From a virus: 20,790 nucleotides of DNA. Position 1 is the stretch's first letter; every line of letters begins with the position of its first letter. The notes under the pieces are model-generated. The model was not told the DNA's origin, searched no databases, and saw nothing but the letters and a program-made list of their open reading frames with translations. Where the stretch lies: the IMG/VR virus record IMGVR_UViG_3300027970_001559, positions 1 to 20,790 of that record. One strand, given 5' to 3'. Made by a program: the position numbers and the translations under genes. Positions 13,954 through 20,790 of this stretch are shown here, piece after piece.

Positions 13954-14361
13954 TTATTTTTTAAATGTGTAATTTATTAATTTATTAAAATTGTTTAATT
14001 CTTTTTGGATATCTTCGTTGATTAAAGGTTTTTTTGTTGATTTGGATTCCATTTTCATTTGATACCCAATACCTTTAAGAAAATCAGCTGTATTTTTAAA
14101 TATTTTTGTTTTCCTAGTTTCTGAATCCGTAACGTGTATTTTACCAGTAGAATCTGATTGAACATTGTCACCTTTTTCAAGTACATAAGGGGTTAATTTG
14201 TTTAAATCACCAACTTCAGCTTTTAATTCGGCTGCTATTACATTATCATAATTAACACCACCCACGTATTCTTCCCTAATTAAAGGTTTTTTAATACCCG
14301 CTTTTGACATCGTACTTTCGATAAGTACATCAAGGTCTTTCTTTTTTACAATCTTTGACAT
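13954..14361 (-). CDS. Small phage protein with two PLI-x-E cleavage-like motifs
   Basis: 135 aa, function unknown. Residues about 1-32 (MSKIVKKKDLDVLIESTMSK, then AGIKKPLIREE) end in an IRE site. A nearly identical second site, KKPLINED, lies at about 113-120. The middle (33-112) has KADVGDLN-like acidic turns, a KGDNVQSDSTGKIHVTDSET stretch of beta character, and a basic segment. The two sites would release a ~75-80-residue central domain if a T4-like prohead protease cuts after (L/I)xE. The 823-aa protein has a matching PLLTEE near its C-terminus. It is the first gene of a two-gene unit with the 195-aa gene, with ATATTTATTA 13 bp upstream. Confidence 0.78.
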   Translation of the reverse strand: MSKIVKKKDLDVLIESTMSKAGIKKPLIREEYVGGVNYDNVIAAELKAEVGDLNKLTPYVLEKGDNVQSDSTGKIHVTDSETRKTKIFKNTADFLKGIGYQMKMESKSTKKPLINEDIQKELNNFNKLINYTFKK

Positions 14362-14374
14362 AGTATTTTTTATT

Positions 14375-14384
14375 TAATAAATAT
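14375..14384 (-). promoter_or_regulatory. Putative late-type promoter motif ATATTTATTA (135-aa gene)
   Basis: Exact coding-strand copy 13 bp upstream of the ATG at 14361. It lies in the 42-bp gap after endonuclease 3, so the downstream genes need not depend on read-through. Confidence 0.5.
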
Positions 14385-14403
14385 GCCTATTTTTGATAAA
14401 AAT

Positions 14404-15888
14404 TTATTTTTTATAAATAAATTTCATTGTACCACAATCCCATATTCTATCAAAGTTTCTTTCTTGCATTATCTCCCATTCTGTTTTGTCACTATCATAA
14501 CCTTCGGAAACTAATTTTGCTTTTCTAAAGTTAAAACGATGATGTCTTTTAAGTTGAGAAGAGGATTTAAAATACCAATAATTAGGTTCTGTCTTACCAA
14601 CAAAGTGTAACCCACATTTACTGTAAACAGTTCTATTTGGGTCCAATCCAGACCATCTAGAATCGGAATAAGTTATAAAAGATTCGATAACATTATTACT
14701 TAATATGTGTTTGAGTAATTTATTGAAACCGCCCCTAACAGAGTAATTATTTTTATTACAAAATCTAATCAACTCCCAATTAGATTCTTTACTCCTGGTA
14801 AATTTTCTTTTTCCAAAAGTCATTACAGACACTAATTCTTCATTATAAAATAAACCATACCTTAATGTATCTTTAACATCACCTTGTAAATGATTTAAAT
14901 TTAAAAATTCTTTTTTTATTTTAGTATCAATTTTTTTTACTACACATTTTCTGGCATCTATTTTAACAACAGAACTTAATTTTAATTCGTGACTTAACTT
15001 GGATATGACAATCTCTTTTTGTAATAAAATCTCATCTTCAAAAATTTGAATTAATTTTATACCTTTTTTTTCTGCCATAACAGATTTATTTAAATGATAT
15101 TTTTTATCTTTACCCATAGATTCACCGTGATAATATAAACCATGCGTTTCAATACCAATGTTAAAATCAGGTAATAAAAAATCTATTTCTAAAGGATTTA
15201 TGGTATTCCTATCGTTTTGTATATATTTTATGTTATTATCATTTAAGAATTCTTTAATAAAAATTTGTATTTTAGAATTTACATACGATGGGTTGCATTT
15301 AAGACATCTTGGGATTATTCCACAACCTAATAAAGTGCTAGTAAACTCATAACCACAAACGGTGCATTCATATTGATAATGCATTGATGTGTTACCGTTT
15401 TTATTTGCTTTATAATCTGATAATAATTTTAAATTATTAGATTCTAATCTTGGTAGTAGATTTTTTAAAGTTTTCTGACGAACAGTTTCTTTTTGTTTTA
15501 GTATAGATAATTCTTTATCTGTATTATCTATTGTTTTTTGGTGAATTTCTTTTACTTGCCAAACATGGTCAACACCATATTTTTCTTGAACTGTATTTTT
15601 TATTTTTTGTAATCTTTTTTCTTTAACATCAGTTTTATTACCCCATTTAATTCTACATTCATCAGAACACAATTCTTTAAAATGATTTTTTTTGGTTTGG
15701 AATTTAGTCCCACAAACCTTACATTCTCGTTCTTCTCTTATTGTTTCATCTTTACTTCTGCCAATTTTTATTTTTCCTTGACGAGCATTTTCAAAATAAC
15801 AATTTCTGGAACAAAATTTTTTATCCCTAAATTTATATTCAGTCTCAAAATTTTTATTGCAATGTTGACAATTTAATTCTATTTTCAT
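14404..15888 (-). CDS. Free-standing homing endonuclease, Vsr/EDxHD-like (copy 3, divergent)
   Basis: 494 aa. It begins directly with zinc-binding segments: MKIELNCQHCNKNFE with FCSRNC, then ERECKVCGTKFQ with LCSDEC, that is two treble clefs, whereas copies 1 and 2 have a different N-terminus. One KYGVDHVWQVKEIHQK repeat, then CTVC and CLKC. The nuclease core is LEIDFLLPDFNIGIETHGLYYHGE and IQIFEDE. Where copies 1 and 2 have EFDG or EFNG it has ETHG, a change next to a probable catalytic residue. The C-terminal domain (HLQGDVKDTLRYGLFYNEEL, SDSRWSG, DRIWDCGTMKFIY) is conserved. It lies between the sheath gene (terminator in between) and the 135-aa gene, as expected of a mobile gene targeting a conserved tail gene. 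Confidence 0.87.
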   Translation of the reverse strand: MKIELNCQHCNKNFETEYKFRDKKFCSRNCYFENARQGKIKIGRSKDETIREERECKVCGTKFQTKKNHFKELCSDECRIKWGNKTDVKEKRLQKIKNTVQEKYGVDHVWQVKEIHQKTIDNTDKELSILKQKETVRQKTLKNLLPRLESNNLKLLSDYKANKNGNTSMHYQYECTVCGYEFTSTLLGCGIIPRCLKCNPSYVNSKIQIFIKEFLNDNNIKYIQNDRNTINPLEIDFLLPDFNIGIETHGLYYHGESMGKDKKYHLNKSVMAEKKGIKLIQIFEDEILLQKEIVISKLSHELKLSSVVKIDARKCVVKKIDTKIKKEFLNLNHLQGDVKDTLRYGLFYNEELVSVMTFGKRKFTRSKESNWELIRFCNKNNYSVRGGFNKLLKHILSNNVIESFITYSDSRWSGLDPNRTVYSKCGLHFVGKTEPNYWYFKSSSQLKRHHRFNFRKAKLVSEGYDSDKTEWEIMQERNFDRIWDCGTMKFIYKK

Positions 15889-15940
15889 GGTAAAATGTTT
15901 TTATTATATATTACTACATATATAAGTATATTACAATAAT

Positions 15941-15972
15941 AAAAAAAACCCACAATTATTGTGGGTTTTTTT
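15941..15972. terminator. Terminator after the tail sheath gene
   Basis: ACCCACAA and TTGTGGGT form a near-perfect palindrome around TTA, extended by A-run and T-run on the two sides, so it works in both directions. It follows the sheath stop (15991) on the minus strand and isolates endonuclease 3 from sheath transcription. Upstream of the endonuclease (15889-15940) the sequence is AT-rich with no clear promoter consensus. Confidence 0.92.
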
Positions 15973-15990
15973 AAAAAATTAACACTAATT

Positions 15991-18750
15991 TTAGATATTG
16001 TCAAATGAAGCTCCAGTCGGAGTCACATTAAAGTCTATATAAATGTATTCTAACGTAGGTATTGGTTTTAAGAAAATCTTACCACGTAACTCATTTCTGT
16101 CAATTTCTTCTGGGTCACTAGAAAGTTGAACTCTAAAATCAGCCAAACCTCTTTCTTTTCTAATGTTATCCAAAATTGGATTTACAGAGTTTAAGAATTG
16201 GTTTCTTACGATTTGATCGTTAGGTTCAAATAACAAACGAATACCAACAGCTGTAATCAACTTACGAGCTTGTAACAACAACCTTCTAATGTTAAGTCTG
16301 TCAAGAACAGAATCTTTAACTTGCATATTCTTGTTACCCCAGATAACAACACCAACATCAGAGAATGTCGCCATTGGATTAACACGACCTTCGTAAAGGG
16401 TGTCTCTATCAGCTTCGGTTAATTTGGTTCTTGCTTTAATTGCGTTTGTTAAACCTCTGTTATAACCAGCAACTGCGTACCAAGGGAATGAGATGTTATC
16501 AGTTAAAGCGATATTTTTAACAACTTCTAATGTTGGTGGTAACCAAACGTTAACAGTGTTTTCTGTATCTCTTTCTTGAATCCACGGCCAGTATGTAGCG
16601 GTGTAATTAGAATCAATATCAGCTGCATCTAACAATGAAATCAAAGCATCTGCGGAATCAATCGTTGCTTGATTAAAACCAAATGCGGAAGTAACAGTTG
16701 TTGTATCATAAGTTACATTATCTGGTGAACTTACAATATAAACAGAATCTGCTCTTTCTTGTTCCACCATGTCAATGGTTTCTTGAACCAAGTAATTGTT
16801 AGCTGACCAATTAATGCCTGCTGTTGTTAAAACGTTAATGTTAACTGCTTCAGGGTTTGCGAATGTTCTAATTGCGTTGTTGTAAGCGTACAAGTCAGAA
16901 GTACCGTCTTGTGGTCCTAATTGTTGAAACTGACCACTTGCTAAACCTGCAGTGAAACCGGCTTTACCAACACGATATCTATCGGTATTAGTTCTAGAAG
17001 TACGGTAACAATCCCAACCATCAAAGCCCCAATAAGGAACAAAAGTAAACTTTCTTGCTGTTGTGCTTTCATAATCTGTATTTTCGGCATCTATAGAAGT
17101 TTGGAATTGTGAAGAACCAACTTCAAAATTACCTGCGATTGTTGCTCCAGAATCCATATGGAAACCCTTTGTGGTTGCCGTCCAGTAACCGTCAGCATCA
17201 GTTAAACCTTTCCAGTTAAACATGTTTTGGTCAATACCAACAGTGTTTGAAATACCTAAATAAACTTTTCTTACTCTTTCATTTTCTAAGTCATAAGAAG
17301 TTTTGTAATCAATGAACGGTGCTAATGCTGAACCATAATCACTTACACGGTAACCTTCGAAACCTGCTGCAAATGCATCTATTGGTGCCTCTTCATTAAC
17401 AACTGCCATAATAAACCTTGAGTTTAAAATATACTCACCATCAGCAGTTCCGATTACTCTTGCAATATAATTGTTTGACGATGGGTCCATGCTACATTTT
17501 GGGAATGATTCCAAAATTGAAGGATTTGCATCGGTGTCACCCCAAGTTCTAACAATAACATCAAAGTCTTTAGTATCAAAATTTACATTTCTAATTGAAA
17601 TTTTAATTTCTTGATTTGCTGCAGTACCATCAGATATTGAGATAAACTTAAATAACTTAAATACTTGATTACCACGAAGTTCAGAAACAATCCAAGGAGT
17701 TTCTGGTGTTTGGTAACCTTGTTTGTAGTTATCTAAAGTGCTTAAATGTGTTACAGTAGAATTAAGACCTAAAATATAATTGTTATCAATTAAATCTTGT
17801 AACATATAAGGATAAATTTGTTCAACATAAATTTTAGTGTTTCTATCTTGACAATCAGTTCCTAAGACGCCTGCAATGTAATTTTGTGAAGTTCTATCTA
17901 AAGAAACTTCATAGACTGAAGTTGTTGCGGATGATGCTGATAAAGTAAACTGACCTAACGGGTTTGTTGAAGTGTTGGTAAAGTTACCGATAAGACCAGC
18001 ACTTGATTGTGCGGTTGACCAAACTAAAGTATCTGTACTATAAGTTGCTCTTGATCTTAAAACGGCTAACACCATACCATCATATTCAGTATAAGCACTT
18101 GCACTATAAGTTGTTACAGTTCCTGAAATAGTCCCTGAAGTTCCTGTTAAAGTAAGTTGTTTTAGTGTTGCTGAAACCCCACTAAAAGAAATTCCTGTAG
18201 TTCTATCAAAAACAATTCCTTCTGGATAAACAGTAGTATCATTCGGTACGTTTGCTGTTGTTAGAGTAGCTCCATTAGGAAATAAACCTAAACCATATAG
18301 GTATTGTGCACTTGTAGCACCAACCCCACCAAAAGTAAGATACGTTGATGAACCAGTAAAACTAGCGGTAAAATTTGATGTTGTGCCTGTTGCGATTGTC
18401 GATGGGTTATAATTAGCTTTTGAAGTAATAATCCAAGCACTACCAGCATCATAACCAGTTAAACCTAAAATTCTAGTTACAAACAACTGATTTGATTCAG
18501 TTAAATAACTTTTTGCGATATAAGGTAATTCGTATTTTGGTACGTTATTACTAAATTTTGCTGGATTAAGACCACCAAAAATAGTTAAAAATTCATCGTA
18601 GTTTTCAATGAATATTGGTTCGAAAGCGGGTCCTTTCACTGTTTCACCCACCACACCCAAAGTAGTTACACCAACTTGTTGTGCGACAAAAGTCAAGTCT
18701 TTTTCTGATGTAAAAATACCTGGAGATACTAAAATTTTTTCTGCTGCCAT
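15991..18750 (-). CDS. Contractile tail sheath protein (T4 gp18-like), enlarged
   Basis: 919 aa. The N-terminus (SPGIFTSEKDLTFVAQQVGV, then TTLGVVGETVKGPAF and a DEFLTIFGG turn) is the typical opening of myovirus sheath proteins. The C-terminal ~220 residues (VNPMATFSDVGVVIWGNKNM, LNIRRLLLQARKLI, FEPND, RNQFLNSVNPILDNI, GLADFRVQL) match the conserved sheath core, which contracts during infection. T4 gp18 is 659 aa; the extra ~260 residues lie mainly at about 100-330, a Ser/Thr/Gly-rich, beta-rich stretch likely to be a surface-exposed insertion. The gene is monocistronic, with ATATTTATTA 35 bp upstream and a terminator downstream. The insertion could decorate the tail or bind host surface glycans; that is inference. 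Confidence 0.94.
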   Translation of the reverse strand: MAAEKILVSPGIFTSEKDLTFVAQQVGVTTLGVVGETVKGPAFEPIFIENYDEFLTIFGGLNPAKFSNNVPKYELPYIAKSYLTESNQLFVTRILGLTGYDAGSAWIITSKANYNPSTIATGTTSNFTASFTGSSTYLTFGGVGATSAQYLYGLGLFPNGATLTTANVPNDTTVYPEGIVFDRTTGISFSGVSATLKQLTLTGTSGTISGTVTTYSASAYTEYDGMVLAVLRSRATYSTDTLVWSTAQSSAGLIGNFTNTSTNPLGQFTLSASSATTSVYEVSLDRTSQNYIAGVLGTDCQDRNTKIYVEQIYPYMLQDLIDNNYILGLNSTVTHLSTLDNYKQGYQTPETPWIVSELRGNQVFKLFKFISISDGTAANQEIKISIRNVNFDTKDFDVIVRTWGDTDANPSILESFPKCSMDPSSNNYIARVIGTADGEYILNSRFIMAVVNEEAPIDAFAAGFEGYRVSDYGSALAPFIDYKTSYDLENERVRKVYLGISNTVGIDQNMFNWKGLTDADGYWTATTKGFHMDSGATIAGNFEVGSSQFQTSIDAENTDYESTTARKFTFVPYWGFDGWDCYRTSRTNTDRYRVGKAGFTAGLASGQFQQLGPQDGTSDLYAYNNAIRTFANPEAVNINVLTTAGINWSANNYLVQETIDMVEQERADSVYIVSSPDNVTYDTTTVTSAFGFNQATIDSADALISLLDAADIDSNYTATYWPWIQERDTENTVNVWLPPTLEVVKNIALTDNISFPWYAVAGYNRGLTNAIKARTKLTEADRDTLYEGRVNPMATFSDVGVVIWGNKNMQVKDSVLDRLNIRRLLLQARKLITAVGIRLLFEPNDQIVRNQFLNSVNPILDNIRKERGLADFRVQLSSDPEEIDRNELRGKIFLKPIPTLEYIYIDFNVTPTGASFDNI

Positions 18751-18785
18751 TTAATTTTATTTTTTTGTTATAGTTATTTCTTTTA

Positions 18786-18795
18786 TAATAAATAT
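18786..18795 (-). promoter_or_regulatory. Putative late-type promoter motif ATATTTATTA (sheath gene)
   Basis: Exact coding-strand copy, 35 bp upstream of the ATG at 18750. As the sheath is a certain late gene, this copy is the best argument that the motif marks late transcription. Confidence 0.5.
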
Positions 18796-18889
18796 TGACT
18801 TTTCTTCCAAAGTTTTTTTAAAAAAATAAAATAGTATGATTTTCGGTATATTTATGTATGAAAAGTATCACACTTTTTAAAAAAAACTA

Positions 18890-19051
18890 ATGAAAAGAGA
18901 TAAAAATATAAAAATAACACCAGTAACACATGAAATGTTAAAAAGGTATTGTGAGGAAAACGGTCTTAAAATGTTTTCGTTTGTTGAAAAACTAATTCGA
19001 GAAAAGTGCCAAGTTAAAGAACCGAAAAAAGATCTCTATGGTGAGGGTTAG
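18890..19051 (+). CDS. Small ribbon-helix-helix-like protein
   Basis: 53 aa, ATG at 18890 to TAG at 19049-19051. The pattern IKITPVTHEMLKRYCEENGL followed by FSFVEKLIREK (a short strand, then two helices separated by a Gly turn) is that of Arc/MetJ-type ribbon-helix-helix DNA-binding proteins, often small phage repressors or regulators. The last ~12 residues are a charged tail (KEPKKDLYGEG). It is a lone plus-strand gene between minus-strand tail genes. A partial promoter match, TATATTTA (18847-18854), lies about 35 bp upstream, but without a TTTG at the usual distance. Supported by codon coherence and motif pattern; target unknown. Confidence 0.72.
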   Translation: MKRDKNIKITPVTHEMLKRYCEENGLKMFSFVEKLIREKCQVKEPKKDLYGEG

Positions 19052-19165
19052 TTTTAAACAGGAACCTCTAGACATTGTTTTAACCTAACTGAATGGTACC
19101 ACTATTTTTATATTTGGTGTTATATAAATAAACTTTCTACAACTTCTTGTAATTCTTGTATTGTA

Positions 19166-19333
19166 CTATAATGGAGGTAATAAAGGTTTAATCTCTTCAT
19201 TTGTACAAAATTCTATTTCTTGGGTACTAATATACCACAATAAATTCTCATCTTGAATGGGGTTAAAGTAACTTCTGTCGGTGTATTCTTTACCGACTAA
19301 AAAAATGGCTAATTCTTCTGTTATTTCTATCAT
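19166..19333 (-). CDS. Small acidic protein of the tail-fibre operon
   Basis: 55 aa, starting MIEITEELAIFLVGKEYTDR and ending EEIKPLLPPL. Not recognised. The ATG at 19333 overlaps the TGA of the upstream tail-fibre gene by 4 bp (ATGA), a strong sign of a real, translationally coupled gene. The frame is full length with no internal stop. Its position directly after fibre genes suggests a fibre chaperone or accessory protein, which would fit its small size and acidic character, but there is no motif to show it. The 114 bp between its stop and the convergent gene ending at 19051 show no gene and no clear terminator. Confidence 0.72.
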   Translation of the reverse strand: MIEITEELAIFLVGKEYTDRSYFNPIQDENLLWYISTQEIEFCTNEEIKPLLPPL

Positions 19334-20103
19334 ACTTGTCTGTTTAAACTTGTTTGCATATTTTGAATTAAAGTATATAGGGTACTTATCTCACCATCAG
19401 TTAAATCACTACCAATTGAAGCAGATGCTAACTGCCTTGTTGTTCTACTGTCTAATGTCGCATTAAATCTTCTTGCACTTAAATAAATACTTACAGATGG
19501 TACAATGTTTGTTACCACTGTTGACGCCGTTATTGATGATCCATTTTTATATATATCTGTTGTTGTTACCCCAGATCTACTCACGACAAAATAACCTAAA
19601 CTATTAGCAGTAGCTACTAATGTGTTTGTGACTTGATTAATGTTACCAAGTACTGTACCACCATTCCTTGCTGCTAAAAACATAGCTCTTGACGGTACAC
19701 TTTGTGCGACACCGATGTCAACACCTATATTTGTGTTTGTGCGTGTGTAAACACTTAAATGTACATTATTTAACCCCAATACCACACTTGGGACTAATGT
19801 AGTGTCCGCGTGACTATTTGTCCCATTTGGGGTACTGCCACTTGCAGTGTGGGTCCAACCACCGACAAACGATAACGGATATAACGATGTGTTCATAAAA
19901 TTATAAGAGTGTTTTAATGCCGTACCACCCACAAATGGGTATAACGCATTAAATTTACCAGTCAAACTATTTGCAATTAATCCTGCCTCAAACGTATTTA
20001 AAGCGTTTAAAATAACAGTATTAGTTTCGCTTGTTGCTGCTATCCACGCAGTAGTTAAAGGTAGGTAGTCTGATTGTCTTCTTATAAATATAATATTACT
20101 CAT
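19330..20103 (-). CDS. Tail fibre / receptor-binding protein, lectin-like beta-sandwich
   Basis: 257 aa. The N-terminal part (MSNIIFIRRQSDYLPLTTAW ... NTFEAGLIANSLTGKFNALY, then PFVGGTALKHSYNFMN) is followed by a beta-rich region (about 80-230: HLSVYTRTNTNIGVDIGVAQ, YFVVSRSG, DIYKNGSSI, SIYLSARRFNA). The tail SIGSDLTDGEISTLYTLIQN ends QTSLNRQV. I recognise this final helix (GxxLTDxExxxLYxxxQxxQTxLxRQV) from phage virion proteins with a LamG/concanavalin A-like fold, where it packs against the sandwich. The protein should sit at the tail tip and bind host surface sugars or proteins. It starts at TAATG (1-bp overlap) with the fibre gene upstream and overlaps the 55-aa gene downstream. Confidence 0.8.
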   Translation of the reverse strand: MSNIIFIRRQSDYLPLTTAWIAATSETNTVILNALNTFEAGLIANSLTGKFNALYPFVGGTALKHSYNFMNTSLYPLSFVGGWTHTASGSTPNGTNSHADTTLVPSVVLGLNNVHLSVYTRTNTNIGVDIGVAQSVPSRAMFLAARNGGTVLGNINQVTNTLVATANSLGYFVVSRSGVTTTDIYKNGSSITASTVVTNIVPSVSIYLSARRFNATLDSRTTRQLASASIGSDLTDGEISTLYTLIQNMQTSLNRQV

Positions 20104-20789
20104 TACCTTGTTGTTTTAATTGTGGCTCGTAAATTAGCTAGTCCACTATTAGATATGGTAACCATTGTGACCGTATTACCGACCGCCACCACATTAGTTG
20201 CGGTTGTGGTATAGGTCGTTCCTGTTGTAGTTACCGACACACCACTTATACCAGTTACAGGTGTATTATTTATATTCATTGTAAGGGTGCAAGTTCCTGA
20301 TCCTGCAATAACTGTCAGTTCATTAATTCTTCTTGCATATTTTGCATTTAATACAATTGTATAGGTTGAAGCAGGTAAACCTGTCCCAATGTCTTGTAAG
20401 TTTACTTCTTCAACTTTTAATGCATCTATCTGTACTTGAATATTTGAATTGTATTCAATATTTCCTGTACTAGAATTTCTAACTAAAACTTGGGTTCCCC
20501 CAGAATTAGAAACTGGTATTGAATTTATGTTTAAATTGGAAACATAAACAAAATCACTGGATGTTCCTGAAATGCCTTGTCCACCCAAAACAACAGATCT
20601 GTTACCAGTAACAACTGACCTGGATGAATGGATAAAAGAAGCTATACCAGATGCGGTTGAGGCTGAACCTGAAGCGAATGAATAATCACCAGATGCTATT
20701 GTATTAGTACCTTGTGAATGAGAGTAATTACCATTGGCTTGTGTGAAATAACCTTCAGCGTGAGAACCAATATCTCCCGCTTGACTTCC
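20103..20789 (-). CDS. Tail fibre protein with YadA-like head repeats, partial (start outside window)
   Basis: The frame is open from the right edge to TAA at 20103-20105, 228 residues. A TTG at 20588 could be taken as a start, but the open frame continues upstream to the edge with protein-like sequence, so the gene starts beyond the window. That upstream part (GSQAGDIGSHAEGYFTQANG, NYSHSQGTNTIASGDYSFAS, GSASTASGIASF, then SVVTGNRSVVLGG) is made of ~14-residue SxAxG-type units, the YadA head/left-handed beta-roll repeats of trimeric fibres. After a neck (TSSDFVYVSNLNINSI) comes a small beta domain with NINNTPVTGISGVSVTTTG. It is probably a long tail fibre or adhesin, co-transcribed with the gene at 19330. 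Confidence 0.85.
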   Translation of the reverse strand, partial: GSQAGDIGSHAEGYFTQANGNYSHSQGTNTIASGDYSFASGSASTASGIASFIHSSRSVVTGNRSVVLGGQGISGTSSDFVYVSNLNINSIPVSNSGGTQVLVRNSSTGNIEYNSNIQVQIDALKVEEVNLQDIGTGLPASTYTIVLNAKYARRINELTVIAGSGTCTLTMNINNTPVTGISGVSVTTTGTTYTTTATNVVAVGNTVTMVTISNSGLANLRATIKTTR

Positions 20790-20790
20790 A

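Noticed and set aside
20103-20588. TTG at 20588 as the start of the tail-fibre gene
   Set aside because: The frame stays open to the window edge and encodes YadA-like repeats continuous with the rest, so the real start lies outside the window.

Overview
This window looks like part of a large tailed-phage genome: a contractile-tail (myovirus), T4-like phage that probably infects a member of the Bacteroidetes. Three observations support that. The window encodes a gp18-like tail sheath (15991-18750), a gp19-like tail tube (7445-7933) and tail-fibre/adhesin genes (19330-20789). DNA-metabolism genes (helicase end, ClpP, metallopeptidase) lie on the opposite strand. Three plus-strand units carry an almost invariant promoter, TTTGCCA with TATATTTGTA at a fixed 19-bp spacing, which matches the Bacteroidetes TTTG / TAnnTTTG housekeeping consensus. 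No integrase, rRNA, tRNA or clear host gene was seen.

Layout. 1-276 is the end of an SF1 helicase (+). 304-1581 is an uncharacterised leader-bearing protein (-). 1676-2527 is a phage M20/M42-type metallopeptidase (+) with its own promoter and terminator. 2712-5108 is a tight four-gene minus-strand operon whose genes overlap by 1 or 4 bp: an acidic coiled-coil protein, a clan-CD (caspase-like) protein, a Dps/ferritin-like protein, and a small protein whose 3' end is followed by degenerate tandem copies of itself. 5152-5336 is an orphan structured small RNA with promoter and terminator and a tentative resemblance to cobalamin riboswitches. 5335-5733 is a small leader-bearing protein. 5747-9632 holds two related homing endonucleases flanking the tail-tube gene. 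9640-12111 is a large probable virion protein. 12176-13317 (+) is ClpP followed by a two-TM protein. 13358-14361 holds two small leader-bearing proteins. 14404-15888 is a third homing endonuclease beside the sheath gene. 18890-19051 is a small ribbon-helix-helix-like gene (+). 19166-20789 is a tail-fibre operon (-) that runs off the window edge.

How it fits together. Plus-strand genes with host-type promoters look early or host-directed. Minus-strand genes are mostly virion genes, and the first gene of most minus-strand units carries the motif ATATTTATTA on its coding strand, a candidate phage-specific (late) signal. Several otherwise unrelated minus-strand proteins share a short hydrophobic/basic N-terminal leader ending in (L/I)xE. 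That is the cleavage consensus of the T4 prohead protease and resembles the T4 capsid-targeting sequence. My main hypothesis is that these genes form a set of capsid-packaged, possibly co-ejected proteins, including a caspase-like candidate peptidase and a Dps-like protein. All functions are read from sequence by eye; no database search was run.
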